NCBI GenBank assembly: GCA_965249185.1
Contig: CBDFLS010000002.1
Location: 930,001-994,000, forward strand
DNA: 64,000 bases
From: CBDFLS01 sp965249185
GTDB taxonomy: Bacteria; Chloroflexota; Dehalococcoidia; Lucifugimonadales; Australimonadaceae
Direction of reading: 5' to 3'
Shown here: positions 24,096 through 33,984 of the stretch, in pieces
How the letters are laid out: each line of letters starts with the position of its first letter
Numbering within the stretch: position 1 is the stretch's first letter
Position numbers and translations under genes: made by a program
The notes under the pieces: generated by a model
Database searches by the model: none
The model's input: only the letters and a program-made list of their open reading frames with translations
What the model was told of the DNA's origin: nothing

Positions 24096-24965
24096 GTGGC
24101 AAACAGCGACCGGCGGCGAGTGAGCGCTCTCCTGCGCCTGGCGTATCTGGGCCCCGCCGGCACCTTCACCGAGGATGCGGCGCGGCTCTACGCCCCCGCC
24201 GCCCAGCTCATCCCCCGTCCCACCATTCCCGCCGTGGCCTCCGCCATCGTATCGGGCGATGCCGACGAGGGAGTGGTGCCCATCGAGAACAGTCTTCAGG
24301 GCGCCGTCACCGAGACGCTGGACCTGCTCATCCACGAGGACGCCTCGCGCATCTGCCACGAGCTGGTGCTGCCCATCGAGCACTGCCTGGTGGCCAAGCC
24401 GGGCACCGCAATGGCCGAGATCACCACGGTCTTCTCACATCCCCAGGCCCTGGGCCAGTGCAGCGGATACCTGGAACGCTCGCTGCCCCAGGCGCGGATG
24501 GCCGCGGCCCTGAGCACGGCGGCGGCGGTGGAGCAGATGCTGCAGGGCCCAGGGGTGACGGCCGCCATCGCCAACCGGCGCGCGGCGGCCCTCTACGGGG
24601 CCGAGGTGCTGGCGGTGGGGATCGCGGACAACCCCAATAATGTGACGCGCTTCGTGGTGCTGGGGAAGGAGGACCACCCGCCCACGGGGCGCGACAGGAC
24701 CTCCATCTGCTTCTCCTTCGCCGAGGACGTGCCGGGGCAACTCTATGGGGTCATGGGCGAGTTCGCCCGCAGGGGCATCAACCTGAGCAAGGTGGAGTCG
24801 CGCCCCACCCGGCTGGGACTGGGGCAGTACTACTTCCTGGTGGACCTGGAGGGCCATCGCCTGGACGCGACGGTACGCGATGCGCTGGAACGCATCGCCC
24901 CGGGGACATCGCTGCTCAAGGTCTTCGGTTCGTACCCGCGTTACGCGCTGCCCGTAGGGAAATAG
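24096..24965 (+). CDS. pheA: Prephenate dehydratase
   Basis: A 289-residue monofunctional enzyme converting prephenate to phenylpyruvate in phenylalanine synthesis. The catalytic part shows LAYLGPAGTFTEDAA, VVPIENSLQGAVTETLDLL and the diagnostic NNVTRFVVLG. The ACT regulatory domain follows, with GVMGEFARRGINLSKVESRP, where the ESRP motif binds phenylalanine. Length is normal. The start is GTG with GAGGAG seven bases upstream. It follows trkA by 72 bp. Confidence 0.95.
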   Translation: MANSDRRRVSALLRLAYLGPAGTFTEDAARLYAPAAQLIPRPTIPAVASAIVSGDADEGVVPIENSLQGAVTETLDLLIHEDASRICHELVLPIEHCLVAKPGTAMAEITTVFSHPQALGQCSGYLERSLPQARMAAALSTAAAVEQMLQGPGVTAAIANRRAAALYGAEVLAVGIADNPNNVTRFVVLGKEDHPPTGRDRTSICFSFAEDVPGQLYGVMGEFARRGINLSKVESRPTRLGLGQYYFLVDLEGHRLDATVRDALERIAPGTSLLKVFGSYPRYALPVGK

Positions 24966-24999
24966 CGGCCGTTCCGGTAGGGAGGATGCGCGGGCGCTC

Positions 25000-25032
25000 C
25001 CGTTCGTCCTAAGGCACTCGAAGGACGAACGG
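25000..25032. terminator. Hairpin between convergent genes
   Basis: CCGTTCGTCCT and AGGACGAACGG form a perfect 11-bp stem between pheA and the minus-strand gene ending at 25038. No T tract follows, so it may be a bidirectional structure rather than a strict intrinsic terminator. Confidence 0.55.
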
Positions 25033-25037
25033 CCCGG

Positions 25038-25295
25038 CTAGTCCCTGTCCCCGTTCTTCCGGTGCCGGTTCAAGCCGCCAAGAAAGCCGAGCACGGTGCC
25101 AACACCGGAGCCCTTGGAGGCGCCGCTGGAGACTTTGTCGGTCACCTTTTCCACATTCTTCATTACGTTACCGGCGCTGCCGATGAGCCTGTTCACCTTG
25201 CGGAAGATGAAGAGGCTTCCCACCAGCGCCACGAGGCCCACCAGGAACCCGACGCCGGTGAAGAGGATGATGAAGATGTCGCGGACCGTCTCCAT
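25038..25295 (-). CDS. Small membrane-anchored protein (85 aa)
   Basis: An 85-residue protein with one strong membrane helix near the N-terminus (IFIILFTGVGFLVGLVALVG), an amphipathic helix (KVNRLIGSAGNVMKNVEKV) and a Gly/Ser-rich basic tail. The pattern resembles small DUF948-like stress or envelope proteins, but identity is uncertain. The start ATG has GGAGGCGGCGAA upstream. Confidence 0.6.
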   Translation of the reverse strand: METVRDIFIILFTGVGFLVGLVALVGSLFIFRKVNRLIGSAGNVMKNVEKVTDKVSSGASKGSGVGTVLGFLGGLNRHRKNGDRD

Positions 25296-25354
25296 TTCGC
25301 CGCCTCCTGCTTGCCCATCCTAGCATTCCAAGGGCGCCTTCGCAACGTGAGGCG

Positions 25355-28300
25355 CTAGGCGCCCGGCTCCGGCAGCACCCGGTACACACGCACCGCATCG
25401 TTCCGATAGAAGAGCTCCAGGTTCCCGTCGAGGAGGGTGTCGAACTTGCGAAGCCCATCCTCGGGGTAGTAGAGACGCTCCGTGGGCCCGATGTAGATGT
25501 AACCCACCTGATATTTGCGCAGGAGCGCGAGCGCCGGCTGCAGGTCCGGCGACCGGTACATCAGGTCCACGTCGCGTACCCGTTGGAACACCTGGTTGCG
25601 ATAGGGCGCACGCTGCTGGGTCTGGTGGAACTCCCAGCCGACGACGGTGGGCAGGCCGGTGTAGATGGCCACGCGGGGCGTCCAGCGGTACTGGGTGGTG
25701 ACCCCCTCCAGCACCACCGGCGAGCCGGGGATGCGCTGGCGCATGTACTCCAGCGCCGCCGCGTCGTCGGCCAGGACGTAGCGGGCGTCCGGTTCGCTGC
25801 CCGTGTTCGATGGGCCCGGGTCGTGGTAGAGGGCCACCTGTTGGTAGGCGGCGCCGTCCAGGGTCAGCGGGACCGTCTCAGTATCGAACCGGTCGCGCAG
25901 GCGCTCCCGCGTTCCCGACACCAGGAACACGGAGCTGCCCACGACCAGCAGCGCCAGCAGCGCCAGCCAGGCTCGAGCAAGCCATCGCTGGGGCGTCCGG
26001 ACCAGGAGGAACACAGCCAACAGCGGGACCATGGCCGATGCCACCAGCCGAACGATGGGCCCCGCGCTTCCGGGGGAGTACGGCTGCCAAATGAGGAGCG
26101 CGAGCACCACCGCTATCGCCCCCCAGCGCCAGTTGAATCCTCGCCACGGTCTTTGCAGCGTGATGGTCCCCGAGGCGGCCAGGTGCCAGAGGCCCACGCC
26201 GCCGGCCACGCCAAGCAGCGCCCAGGCGTCGAGATAGAGCTTGAACACCGTGTTCATCCGGTCGATATCCGGTTTCACCGTGAAGATGTCCACGCCGGCG
26301 CCGATGCCCAGGGCCACGACCACCATGGCCAGCAGGAAGAGGTGCACCGGCGCCTCGGCCCGCCGCCGGTTCGCCGCCCACCACACCACCAAGATTCCCG
26401 CCAGCCCCAGGAAGACCGCCAGGACCCCCACCGTCTCCCAGCCCGCGAGGCCCAGCACCACGGCCAGCGCGACGGCCAGGGCCACGAAGATTCCCCCGCT
26501 CCCTAGTGGCATGGGCCACCGCGGGGGCCGGCCAACTCTCCGGTACGCCTCGACCAGAAGCCAGGAGCCCACCAGGAAGAAGAGCACGCCGTGGATGCCC
26601 AGGTACTGCCAGAAGGGAGTGCGCCACTCGCTCCGTCTGAGCCCTTCGAAGGAGGAGATGTTCGCGGAGTGGTAGGGGAGAAAGAGGAGGTATGCCAACA
26701 CCACCAGCGCTGCCGACCACAACAGCCACCACCAGATGCGGCTGCTTCGTATGGGTCCCGGCCATGTTAGGAACAGCACCCCTCCGGCGGCGAGCCCGAT
26801 GAAGGCATAGGCGGGCACGTTCCAGGTGTTGATGGCCGCCAGTACGCCGATGCTCAGCGCCAGCAGCGCCAGGCCGGTGGCACGGGCGAGCCAGGCGCGT
26901 TCTCCGGACCCGCTCAGCGCCACGTTCAGTGCCAACCCCAGCGCCAGCAGCCCGAAGGGGATGGCCATCAGATGGGCGTGGAGGTCGGCGAAGAGGAAGG
27001 TCCAGAACGGGAACTCGGTGATATTGATCTGACCTGGCATCAGACGGCTGCTGCGCCAGAAGTCGAAGGTGCCGAAGCGGCCGCCGCCGGCCCAGTCCCA
27101 CGCGCCCTGGAGCACCTGGGCGGCGCCGTCCAGGTTGCCCAGGACTACGACCAGGAGCGCCGCCGCCGCGCCCGCTCCCAGACAGCTCGCCGCCGGGAGA
27201 TGGGGGTAGCGCCTCCTCCTCAGCGCCTCGGCCAGGTTGAAGCTCACGCTGAATGACAGCGTGAAGGTCAGCGCGTAGAAGAGGGGCACCGCCAGGTTGT
27301 ACGCCACGGCGGGCACGATGCCCGTGGTCTTGATGAGCGTGGCCACCATGAACTGGCCGAAGTAGTAGTAGTTGAGATAGCCGCCCGCGTACCACGGGTC
27401 GAAGGGCGGCATGGTGGTCGACTTGACCACCGCCGTCAGGTAGGCCAGGTCCATGGGCTTCTCGCCGCCGCGCCACGGGTGCCACAGGTCCGGGTTAGCG
27501 GCCCGGATGAGCAGGAAGGCGAAGAACGCCGCCAGGAAGAGCGCCTCCACGGTGGCGATGTACCGCCAGTGGGCGCGGGCCAGGGGAAGCAGCGTGCGGC
27601 GCTGGTGGTAGAGCAGCGCTCCGGAGACCAGCGCTAATAGCAGGAGAGACCCGAGCACGCTGCCCCGGCTGAAGTGCCACCACCCGGAGCTGGCGCCGAG
27701 CCAGGTGACGTAAGCCACCAGCAGCAGCCCCAGCGGACGCGCCAGCACCACGCCCCGGTCCGGGAGCCAGCGCAGCACGGTGGCCGCCAGCGGCAGCGCC
27801 GCCAACGCTATCGCCTCCATCAGCAGCAGCCACACCAGCCACGGCACCTGGTTGGTCCAGCTACTCTCGGAGAAGAGGTCTGTCCAGGTGCCTCCGGCCC
27901 GCTGGGTCTCCAGCCCCTCCTCCGAGAGGAGCAGCCCCTCGGATGGCCCGGGCCTCGTCTCTCCGACTATCCGGTCGAAGAGGGCATCGGCGGGGAGGCG
28001 CTGGACGTTGCGGAAGACCAGCACAAGGGGGTGGTCGTAGTTCGTGACGTTCTCGTCGGCGTAGCCCAGGTCCAGCGTGAGCGGCGTATCGTCGATCCCC
28101 GGCAGCTCTTGGGGCTTGGCCACGCCGGCCACGGTGAAGGGGTCGTGGGTGAAGGTGACGCCCAGCAGCGACGGATAGCGGGCGAAGGCCTGGTCGAGCT
28201 CGTAGCCGAGGCCGCCGTCGAAGAGCTGGTGGTAGTAGCTGCTGCTCCACGGATACCGATCGGGCAACCGGGCGATGCTGCCCCACGGCCGGTTGCTGTA

Positions 28301-29845
28301 GGCCATGATGTAGTCGGCGCGGGCCAGCCGCTCCGTCACCGAGCGCATCTTGGCCAGCGAGTCCCCTTCGTACATGGGGAGCTGGGTTACCCTGAAGCGG
28401 CCCAGGTTGGCGAAGCCCTCGTCCCAGTGGTTATCGGTGAGTATGACGGTACCGGGTGCGAGGTTGGCGTTCGCCCACTCCGACGCCTGGACCCCTGGGT
28501 GGGGCTGGCTGTGGGAGCGGACGAACGCGAGCCCGTAGAAGGCGGTGGCCAGCAGCACGAATACGATGGTCCCTCCCGCCACGCCGGTCAGCACCGCCGA
28601 TCGCGGGACGCTCCACCGGTAGGCGGCCACCAGCCAGCGGCTGCCGAAGAGCACGAGAATGGGCAGGATGGGCGCGATGTAGCGGAGGAACTTCACCTCG
28701 AAGGTAGCGATGGTGAGACACAGGGGCACCACCCACGCCAGCAGCAGCAGGTCGCCCACCAGGGGGCGCCGGAACGAGCGGCCGATTGTCAGCAGCAGCC
28801 CGCCCCAGGCCGCCAGTCCCAGGGGCAGGCCCAGCGCCCACACGGAGGTCTGCCGCAGTTCGTACCACCCCAGGACGGAGCCCACGTACTGCATGGTGTA
28901 GGGCACCTGGCCAGCATTCCGCGCGATGCCGGCCTCCCAGCCCAGGTCGCCCACGAACTTGTGCAGGTCGATAAAGGCGTAGGGCATCCAGAAGGCAAAG
29001 ACGGCCAGCGACACGCCGGCCGCGGCTACCCCTCGGACCGCCACGCCCGCGACCGCCACCGCCGGCACCGTCTCGCGGTTCTCGTCCCACGTGCGCCGGG
29101 CCACGATGCCGTAGGTGACGGCCAGCGGCAGCAGCAGGTGCAGGCTGCTGGCCTTGGTGGCGAAGGTGAGCCCTATCACGGCGCCCAGCGCCAGGTGATC
29201 GCGCCAGCGGCCGCGCTGCACCACGTTCAGCATGTACCAGAAGGAGGCCAGCGCCAGCAGCACCAGGAAAGGCTCCGGCCGGTAGAAGTGGCTGAGCTGG
29301 ATGCTCACCACGGCGACGGCGCTCAGGGCCGACGCCAGCAGGCCCACGCCCCGGCCGTACAGCCGTCTTCCCAGGGCGTACAGCAGCAGCACCGAGGCCG
29401 TGTCCGCCAGGGCGGTGAGAATGCGTCCGGCGGTGGCCAGGTCCTGGAGGCTCACCGCGTTCATGAAGGGCTCCAGCCCCACCCGGACGATGAGCAGCAC
29501 GTAGAGGAGGATGCTGCCCAACGGGAACCAGTGGGGGTTGAGCGGGCTCTTCTCGGCGCTGAAGAAGGTGGCCGGCGAGGGCACCCCCGGCTCATCCACC
29601 GGGAAATCGCGGTTGATGCAGCTCCGCCAGCCGGGGTCGTCGGCGACCGTCTTGTACATGCAGTCCACCCGCAGGAAGATGGACCGCTCGTCGGGGTGGT
29701 AGAGTCTGCCCTGGTCCCAGTCGAGGCCGCCGTAGAGCCGCAGGCCCAGGGCCATTGCCGTGATGACGAAGGGCAGCAGCACTAAGAGCAGGGGGCGTGT
29801 CAGCCGCGGGCGCCTCGGCGCGGGAGGCAACGTATCGATCGCCAT
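25355..29845 (-). CDS. Giant membrane glycosyltransferase: GT39-like domain fused to DUF2298 (Chlor_Arch_YYY)
   Basis: A 1496-residue polytopic membrane protein. The N-terminal half is a dolichyl-phosphate-mannose-mannosyltransferase-like (GT39/GT-C) module: the early loop has YHPDERSIFLRV with the acidic residue expected for metal/lipid-phosphate binding, followed by about 10 helices and a soluble domain. The C-terminal half matches DUF2298, with PPFDPWYAGGYLNYYYFGQ, FADLHAHLMAIPFGLL and VFKLYLDAWALLGVAGG. DUF2298 is characteristic of Chloroflexota and archaea. The role is probably transfer of a sugar from a lipid carrier to a surface polymer or protein. No break is seen; the fusion is real in sequence. 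Confidence 0.87.
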   Translation of the reverse strand: MAIDTLPPAPRRPRLTRPLLLVLLPFVITAMALGLRLYGGLDWDQGRLYHPDERSIFLRVDCMYKTVADDPGWRSCINRDFPVDEPGVPSPATFFSAEKSPLNPHWFPLGSILLYVLLIVRVGLEPFMNAVSLQDLATAGRILTALADTASVLLLYALGRRLYGRGVGLLASALSAVAVVSIQLSHFYRPEPFLVLLALASFWYMLNVVQRGRWRDHLALGAVIGLTFATKASSLHLLLPLAVTYGIVARRTWDENRETVPAVAVAGVAVRGVAAAGVSLAVFAFWMPYAFIDLHKFVGDLGWEAGIARNAGQVPYTMQYVGSVLGWYELRQTSVWALGLPLGLAAWGGLLLTIGRSFRRPLVGDLLLLAWVVPLCLTIATFEVKFLRYIAPILPILVLFGSRWLVAAYRWSVPRSAVLTGVAGGTIVFVLLATAFYGLAFVRSHSQPHPGVQASEWANANLAPGTVILTDNHWDEGFANLGRFRVTQLPMYEGDSLAKMRSVTERLARADYIMAYSNRPWGSIARLPDRYPWSSSYYHQLFDGGLGYELDQAFARYPSLLGVTFTHDPFTVAGVAKPQELPGIDDTPLTLDLGYADENVTNYDHPLVLVFRNVQRLPADALFDRIVGETRPGPSEGLLLSEEGLETQRAGGTWTDLFSESSWTNQVPWLVWLLLMEAIALAALPLAATVLRWLPDRGVVLARPLGLLLVAYVTWLGASSGWWHFSRGSVLGSLLLLALVSGALLYHQRRTLLPLARAHWRYIATVEALFLAAFFAFLLIRAANPDLWHPWRGGEKPMDLAYLTAVVKSTTMPPFDPWYAGGYLNYYYFGQFMVATLIKTTGIVPAVAYNLAVPLFYALTFTLSFSVSFNLAEALRRRRYPHLPAASCLGAGAAAALLVVVLGNLDGAAQVLQGAWDWAGGGRFGTFDFWRSSRLMPGQINITEFPFWTFLFADLHAHLMAIPFGLLALGLALNVALSGSGERAWLARATGLALLALSIGVLAAINTWNVPAYAFIGLAAGGVLFLTWPGPIRSSRIWWWLLWSAALVVLAYLLFLPYHSANISSFEGLRRSEWRTPFWQYLGIHGVLFFLVGSWLLVEAYRRVGRPPRWPMPLGSGGIFVALAVALAVVLGLAGWETVGVLAVFLGLAGILVVWWAANRRRAEAPVHLFLLAMVVVALGIGAGVDIFTVKPDIDRMNTVFKLYLDAWALLGVAGGVGLWHLAASGTITLQRPWRGFNWRWGAIAVVLALLIWQPYSPGSAGPIVRLVASAMVPLLAVFLLVRTPQRWLARAWLALLALLVVGSSVFLVSGTRERLRDRFDTETVPLTLDGAAYQQVALYHDPGPSNTGSEPDARYVLADDAAALEYMRQRIPGSPVVLEGVTTQYRWTPRVAIYTGLPTVVGWEFHQTQQRAPYRNQVFQRVRDVDLMYRSPDLQPALALLRKYQVGYIYIGPTERLYYPEDGLRKFDTLLDGNLELFYRNDAVRVYRVLPEPGA

Positions 29846-30060
29846 ATTGCGCCTATTGTAGCAACGGACGCCGCGCCAGCCCAGGCACAGCTATGCGAGG
29901 AATGGGGGATCCCACTGCATCTGAGCCTAGTCGCACCGAAAGGGGATCACCTTACCGGGCTGAAATCGTTCCTAGCACAACGCGCATTCTGTCTGCTCAC
30001 AAAGGAAGTCCTTAGCTCAAAGCCTGCTATCGACGTCTGTAGAACGGTGGCGGGCGAGAT

Positions 30061-30192
30061 TTAGCTCGCCTGCCTGCGCCTCAGTATCGCCAAGCTTGAC
30101 GCCACCACCATGAAAACTGCCAGACCGATCAGACCCCATGAACTCACACCTGGCACCGGCACCGGCGCTAGCGTGGGCGTGGGCGTAGGCAT
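30061..30192 (-). pseudogene. Remnant of a surface-protein C-terminal tail (LRRRQAS type)
   Basis: A 43-codon frame encodes MPTPTPTLAPVPVPGVSSWG, a hydrophobic stretch (LIGLAVFMVVASSLAIL) and the basic end RRRQAS. This linker, membrane helix and Arg cluster is the layout of C-terminal sorting or anchor tails of secreted proteins. No body of such a protein precedes it; the gap gene ends just upstream. It is probably a 3' remnant, or a very short membrane peptide. A decayed relative lies at 51550-51715. The rest of 29846-30060 holds no gene. Confidence 0.5.
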
Positions 30193-30213
30193 GGGTACAG
30201 GGCTCCGCCCTGC

Positions 30214-31227
<1,014 letters not shown>

Positions 31228-31328
31228 GGATGCGCCTCCTTCGTGCGTCAGCCCTCACCCCGTCCGGCGCCGAGAGTCCCCGATTCTGAAAGTCGCCGAT
31301 AGGGTAAGGCTCCCCATACTTATCAGAG

Positions 31329-32624
31329 CTACCGATTGCCGCGCAAGCTGTTGTACGCGCCGCGGCCCGCGTAGCGCGCGCGCCCGCCCAGCTCGTCCTG
31401 GATGCGGAGCAGCCGGTTGTACTTGGCCACCCGCTCGCTGCGGGCCGGAGCGCCCGTCTTGATCTGCCCGGCGCCCGTGGCCACCGCCAGGTCCGCGATA
31501 GTCGTGTCCTCCGTCTCGCCGGAGCGGTGGCTGATGACGACGTTCCAGCCCGCCTCCTGGGTCATGCGCACCGCGTCCAGGGTCTCGGTGAGCGAGCCGA
31601 TCTGGTTCAGCTTCACCAGCACGGCATTGGCCGAGCCCTGGCTGACTCCCCGCTCGATCCGCTCGGTATTCGTCGTGAACAGGTCGTCGCCCACGACCTG
31701 GATACGTTCGCCGAGCCGCGACGTCAGCTCGCCCCAGCCGTCCCAGTCGTCCTCGGCCAGGCCGTCCTCGATACTGACGATGGGGTAGCGCTCCACCCAC
31801 CGCTCGTAGAGGGACACCATCTCGCCGCCGGTGAGGGTTACGCCCTCGCGCTCCAGCACATACCGGCCGTCGTGGAACAGCTCCGTGGCCGCCGGATCCA
31901 GGGCCAGGAAGCACTGCTTGCCGGGCTCGTACCCCGCCGCCTGGATAGCCTCCATGATCACATCCAGCGCGGCTTCGTTGGACGGCAGCGAGAGCGCGAA
32001 CCCGCCCTCGTCGCCCACGCTGGTGGAGAGTCCCCGCTTCGCGAGCACCCGTTTGAGCGCCTGGTACACCTCCGCGCCGCAGCGCAGCGCCTCCTCGAAG
32101 CTGTCGCAGCCTGCGGGCACCACCATGAACTCCTGGATGTCGGTGGACTGAGTGGCGTGCTTGCCGCCGTTGAGGATATTGAGCATGGGCACGGGCAGCA
32201 GCGCCGCATCGCTGCCGTCCGCCAGCGACCGGTAGAGGGGGAGGCCGGCGCTCTGGGCCGCCGCCTTGGCCACGGCCAGCGACACCCCCAGGATAGCGTT
32301 GGCGCCCAGCACACCCTTGTTCGGCGTGCCGTCCAGCTCCAGCATCCGCGAGTCCACCGCCCGCTGGTCCGAGGCCTCCATGCCGATGACCGCCCGGGCG
32401 ATGCGTTCGTTCACGCTGGCCACGGCCCGCAGCACACCCTTGCCGCCGTGGCGGGCCGGGTCGCCGTCGCGGAGCTCCACCGCCTCGTAGGCGCCGGTGC
32501 TGGCGCCCGAGGGGACGGCCGCCCAGCCGGAGGAGCCATCGTCCAGGGCTACGACCGCCTCCAGGGTGGGGCTGCCCCGCGAGTCGAGGATCTCCCGGGC
32601 ACGGATGGAGCTGATGCGGGCCAC
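31329..32624 (-). CDS. eno: Enolase
   Basis: A 431-residue phosphopyruvate hydratase. Motifs include IREILDSRGSPT-like N-terminus (SIRAREILDSRGSPTLE), SGASTGAYEAVELRD, SVGDEGGFA with the catalytic Glu, IEDGLAEDDW and DDLFTTN metal ligands, VKLNQIGSLTETL with the catalytic Lys, and SHRSGETEDT. Full length and intact. It precedes gap on the same strand. Confidence 0.97.
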   Translation of the reverse strand: MARISSIRAREILDSRGSPTLEAVVALDDGSSGWAAVPSGASTGAYEAVELRDGDPARHGGKGVLRAVASVNERIARAVIGMEASDQRAVDSRMLELDGTPNKGVLGANAILGVSLAVAKAAAQSAGLPLYRSLADGSDAALLPVPMLNILNGGKHATQSTDIQEFMVVPAGCDSFEEALRCGAEVYQALKRVLAKRGLSTSVGDEGGFALSLPSNEAALDVIMEAIQAAGYEPGKQCFLALDPAATELFHDGRYVLEREGVTLTGGEMVSLYERWVERYPIVSIEDGLAEDDWDGWGELTSRLGERIQVVGDDLFTTNTERIERGVSQGSANAVLVKLNQIGSLTETLDAVRMTQEAGWNVVISHRSGETEDTTIADLAVATGAGQIKTGAPARSERVAKYNRLLRIQDELGGRARYAGRGAYNSLRGNR

Positions 32625-32694
32625 TGCGCCTTCTCCTTATTCACACTCCGAGGTACGCACTCCGAGAGCGGGCTTGTGGGCGAAGCGACTCGTG

Positions 32695-33237
32695 TCAGCG
32701 GGCGCCGGCTTGCCGGGTCCGCCGCGCCGCCGCCGCCAGGGCCATCGTCACCGCCTCCTCCGGGGAGTGAGCCCTCACGATGGAGGAGTCCGCCTCGCCG
32801 CCTACGGACAGTTCCCACGTCTCCAGGCCGATGACGGGAATGCCGTCGCTCAGGGCGTGGCCGAGCTCGGAGAGGGTGCCGAAGGAGCCGTCGATAGCGA
32901 TGACCGCCCGGCCTGTCTTGACCACGATGACGTTCCGGGAGTACCCAATGCCGGTGCAGATGGGGATGTCCACATAGGGGTTGGCGTCGGCGGGGTCGCT
33001 GCCGGGCAGGATGCCGATGGTGGCGCCGCCGGCGCTCTTGGCCCCGCGGCAGACGGCCTCCATGACACCGCTGAGGCCTCCGCATACCACCGTGGCGCCG
33101 CGCTGGGCCAGCTCCCGGCCCACCTCCTCCGCCAGCTCCTCGGCGCGGGCCGTGGGCTCACTGCCTCCGATGATGGAGATGAGGAGCGGTGCGCCGCCGT
33201 TTGCGGTGGGAGGCTTGGCTTGGCTGGTGCCGGTCAT
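32695..33237 (-). CDS. LOG-like Rossmann-fold protein (TIGR00725 family)
   Basis: A 180-residue protein related to LOG/YgdH nucleotide-monophosphate hydrolase-like proteins. It has ISIIGGSEPT at the start, VVCGGLSGVMEAVCRGAKSAGG and the GSFGTLSELGHAL motif, which corresponds to the phosphoribohydrolase site (PGGxGTxxE in LOG). The changed motif argues for a distinct activity; nucleotide or DNA-transformation roles have been suggested for relatives. It lies upstream of eno on the same strand. Confidence 0.8.
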   Translation of the reverse strand: MTGTSQAKPPTANGGAPLLISIIGGSEPTARAEELAEEVGRELAQRGATVVCGGLSGVMEAVCRGAKSAGGATIGILPGSDPADANPYVDIPICTGIGYSRNVIVVKTGRAVIAIDGSFGTLSELGHALSDGIPVIGLETWELSVGGEADSSIVRAHSPEEAVTMALAAAARRTRQAGAR

Positions 33238-33323
33238 GGAGCCCTGGGTTGCGCCGCGATATTCGCGCCGGTGAGTATATCACCGAGGCTCGCGGAAGAC
33301 TCGCAGGGGGGCTCGCACATGAC

Positions 33324-33653
33324 TCACGGGCCCACGCTTGACAGGCTGGGCAGGCCGGTGGGAAACCCCTGTTCCGATCGCAGGTACACAAACTCCGACC
33401 CTGTTACGAGGCTCCCTTCCGGTCCCATCGGCTCAGAGAACTCAAATTCAAAGGTTCGTGGCTTGACCGATAGATTCGCATAAAGCGTTCCACCGCCCAT
33501 GGTCGACAGTACGATCTGAAAGCCCGCGTCTAGGAGCAACTTGCGCCAGTCGTCGTTGCTTGCAGTATGAAGCTGCCCTCGAAACTCTGAAACTATTTGC
33601 TGTAGCGTCTTTCTCTGCTTGGGTGGCCAACTCGACTTCTCTCTTAGTCGCAA
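33324..33653 (-). CDS. Hypothetical protein, possibly 5'-truncated (109 aa)
   Basis: A 109-residue frame with good amino acid composition (TLQQIVSEFRGQLHTASNDD, WRKLLLDAGFQIVLSTMGGG, PRTFEFEFSEPM). The best start is a TTG, and the frame stays open upstream for about 16 more codons with coherent sequence before a stop. That suggests the 5' part of a longer gene has been lost. No homologue recognised. Confidence 0.45.
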   Translation of the reverse strand: MRLREKSSWPPKQRKTLQQIVSEFRGQLHTASNDDWRKLLLDAGFQIVLSTMGGGTLYANLSVKPRTFEFEFSEPMGPEGSLVTGSEFVYLRSEQGFPTGLPSLSSVGP

Positions 33654-33866
33654 TTTATGCGGAGAAGATTTAAATTCCCCTTCGCCTACATCAGCATATG
33701 TTGTGCTCTAACCTGATGACGTCACTGCCTGCTGGTGTCCGCTGCATGAAACAATCCTACGACATTCGTCGCAGTTAGGCCCAGCTCTTGATCCAACCCA
33801 CCTGTCCCGGTTTGTCTCATGGCACAGCCATCCAAGGCGGGGAGTTGGAGTTTGCGGCCAAAGCCC

Positions 33867-33912
33867 GTGTTCACGGTGGAGATAGACCCTCCCCCATCTC
33901 CACTGCGAACAC
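33867..33912. repeat. Palindromic copy of a dispersed TCCCCCATCTCC repeat
   Basis: GTGTTCACGGTGGAGAT (33867-33883) and ATCTCCACTGCGAACAC (33896-33912) are inverted with two mismatches. The core TCCCCCATCTCC recurs at 51514-51525 and 57514-57525 near GC-rich hairpins. The rest of 33654-33984 shows no convincing gene. Confidence 0.55.
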
Positions 33913-33984
33913 ATTACAGCCCATGGGCCTCCGCCCGAGGGCTGTTTGTCTTGATGGGCCCGGGAGATCCCTGACGGCGTGTAC

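Noticed and set aside
27674..29785. Long plus-strand frame opposite the giant glycosyltransferase
   Set aside because: Same artefact of codon bias; Gln/His/Gly-rich with no domain.
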